The translations under genes were made by a program, and so were the position numbers. The notes below the pieces were generated by a model that saw only the letters and a program-made list of their open reading frames with translations, was not told the DNA's origin and ran no database searches. Source: JBBRYB01 sp038238115 (GTDB lineage: Bacteria > Actinomycetota > Actinomycetes > Propionibacteriales > Nocardioidaceae). From it: a stretch of DNA of 6,322 bases. Of the stretch, positions 5,817 to 6,322 are shown piece by piece. The stretch is taken from positions 1 to 6,322 of the forward strand of contig JBBRYB010000141.1 of NCBI GenBank assembly GCA_038238115.1. Direction: 5' to 3'. Position 1 is the stretch's first letter. Each line of letters begins with the position of its first letter.

Positions 5817-6322
5817 ATGCGCAAGCTCACCGTCCTCATGCAGACCACGCTGGACGGCCGGATCAGCAACGCGGAGGGGCTGTTCTGGCAGCCCTTCGCG
5901 TGGGGCGAGGAGGAGACGGCCTACGTCAACGAGGCGTTCGCGCGAGCGGACACCTGGGCCATGTCTCGCAAGTTGTACGACGCTGTGGTGCCGTACTGGG
6001 AGCAGGTCGCAGCCGGGACGTCGCCGTACAGCGACGTCCTAGACAGCCCCGCGAGCCTGGAGTTCGCCCAGCTCCTGGTCGCCATGCGGAAGGTGGTGCT
6101 CTCGCGCACGCTCGCCGACGATCCCGCCACGCGTCGCGAGGTCAGGTCGGGGGACGCCGTCGAGCACCTGCGGCAGCTGAAGGAGCAGGACGGCGCGGAC
6201 ATCATCGCCTCCTTCGGCCCCAGGACTCTCGGCCCGCTGGCAGACTCACCCGGCCTGATCGACGAGTACCTGCTCATCATCCACCCGGCCGTCCTCGCGT
6301 CAGGGCCTCGGCTGTTCGACCA
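5817..6322 (+). CDS. Dihydrofolate reductase family protein (RibD C-terminal domain), 3' end outside window
   Basis: The frame opens at ATG 5817 and is still open after 168 codons at the window edge; relatives usually have about 180-200 residues, so little is missing. Features of the family: an initial strand running into TTLDGRI (10-16), the position of the SLDG motif; MSRKLYDAVVPYW (49-61), equivalent to M-G-R-x-T-Y with a following P-Y-W; KVVLSRTL (92-99); and ADIIASFGPRTL (127-138) leading to GLIDEYLLIIHPAVLASGPRLF (146-167). Such proteins bind NADPH and resemble the reductase domain of riboflavin biosynthesis, but most are not true DHFR or RibD enzymes and have unknown substrates. Codon use matches the transporter gene. 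The 32-bp gap to the transporter and the shared strand suggest an operon under the same MocR regulator; a functional link is not evident. Confidence 0.88.
   Translation, partial: MRKLTVLMQTTLDGRISNAEGLFWQPFAWGEEETAYVNEAFARADTWAMSRKLYDAVVPYWEQVAAGTSPYSDVLDSPASLEFAQLLVAMRKVVLSRTLADDPATRREVRSGDAVEHLRQLKEQDGADIIASFGPRTLGPLADSPGLIDEYLLIIHPAVLASGPRLFD

Overview
The window comes from a GC-rich bacterial chromosome, most likely an actinobacterium. The evidence is strong G/C bias at third codon positions, GTG as well as ATG starts, weak or absent Shine-Dalgarno sequences before several genes, start codons that sit exactly where transcription should begin (leaderless style), and the gene families present. 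I cannot name a genus. I see no tRNA, rRNA, CRISPR array, transposase or insertion-sequence ends.

Left part (1-2986). The window opens inside the C-terminal part of a PIG-L/LmbE-type deacetylase gene on the plus strand. It converges on a complete cysteine-synthase-like PLP enzyme on the minus strand (440-1399). A 271-bp divergent intergenic region follows, holding a strong 24-bp near-palindrome (1501-1524). Next, on the plus strand, come a stand-alone cyclic-nucleotide-binding protein with no DNA-binding domain (1671-2177) and a DUF2652 protein of the class III nucleotidyl-cyclase superfamily (2276-2986). The second of these appears to be transcribed leaderless from its own -10 element. A cyclic-nucleotide sensor next to a cyclase-like protein is the most interesting pairing here and may form a small signalling unit; that link is inference.

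Middle (2987-3386). This 400-bp convergent gap has no convincing gene. It holds a palindrome over the end of the DUF2652 gene, GC-rich imperfect repeats and an operator-like perfect palindrome (3266-3279) with no obvious gene to control.

Right part (3387-6322). A MocR-type regulator (GntR winged helix fused to an aminotransferase-like domain, minus strand) is divergent from an EamA/DMT-family 10-helix membrane transporter. Their 82-bp shared region carries several GGACC/TGGTCC half-sites and a promoter-like element that would start transcription at the transporter's ATG. This is the usual arrangement of a MocR regulator controlling a divergent exporter and itself. A dihydrofolate-reductase-like (RibD C-terminal domain) gene follows the transporter by 32 bp, possibly in the same operon, and runs off the window. 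The cysteine-synthase-like gene uses AT-rich codons (several ATA, plus AAA and GTT) more than the MocR and transporter genes, so the two halves may have different histories.
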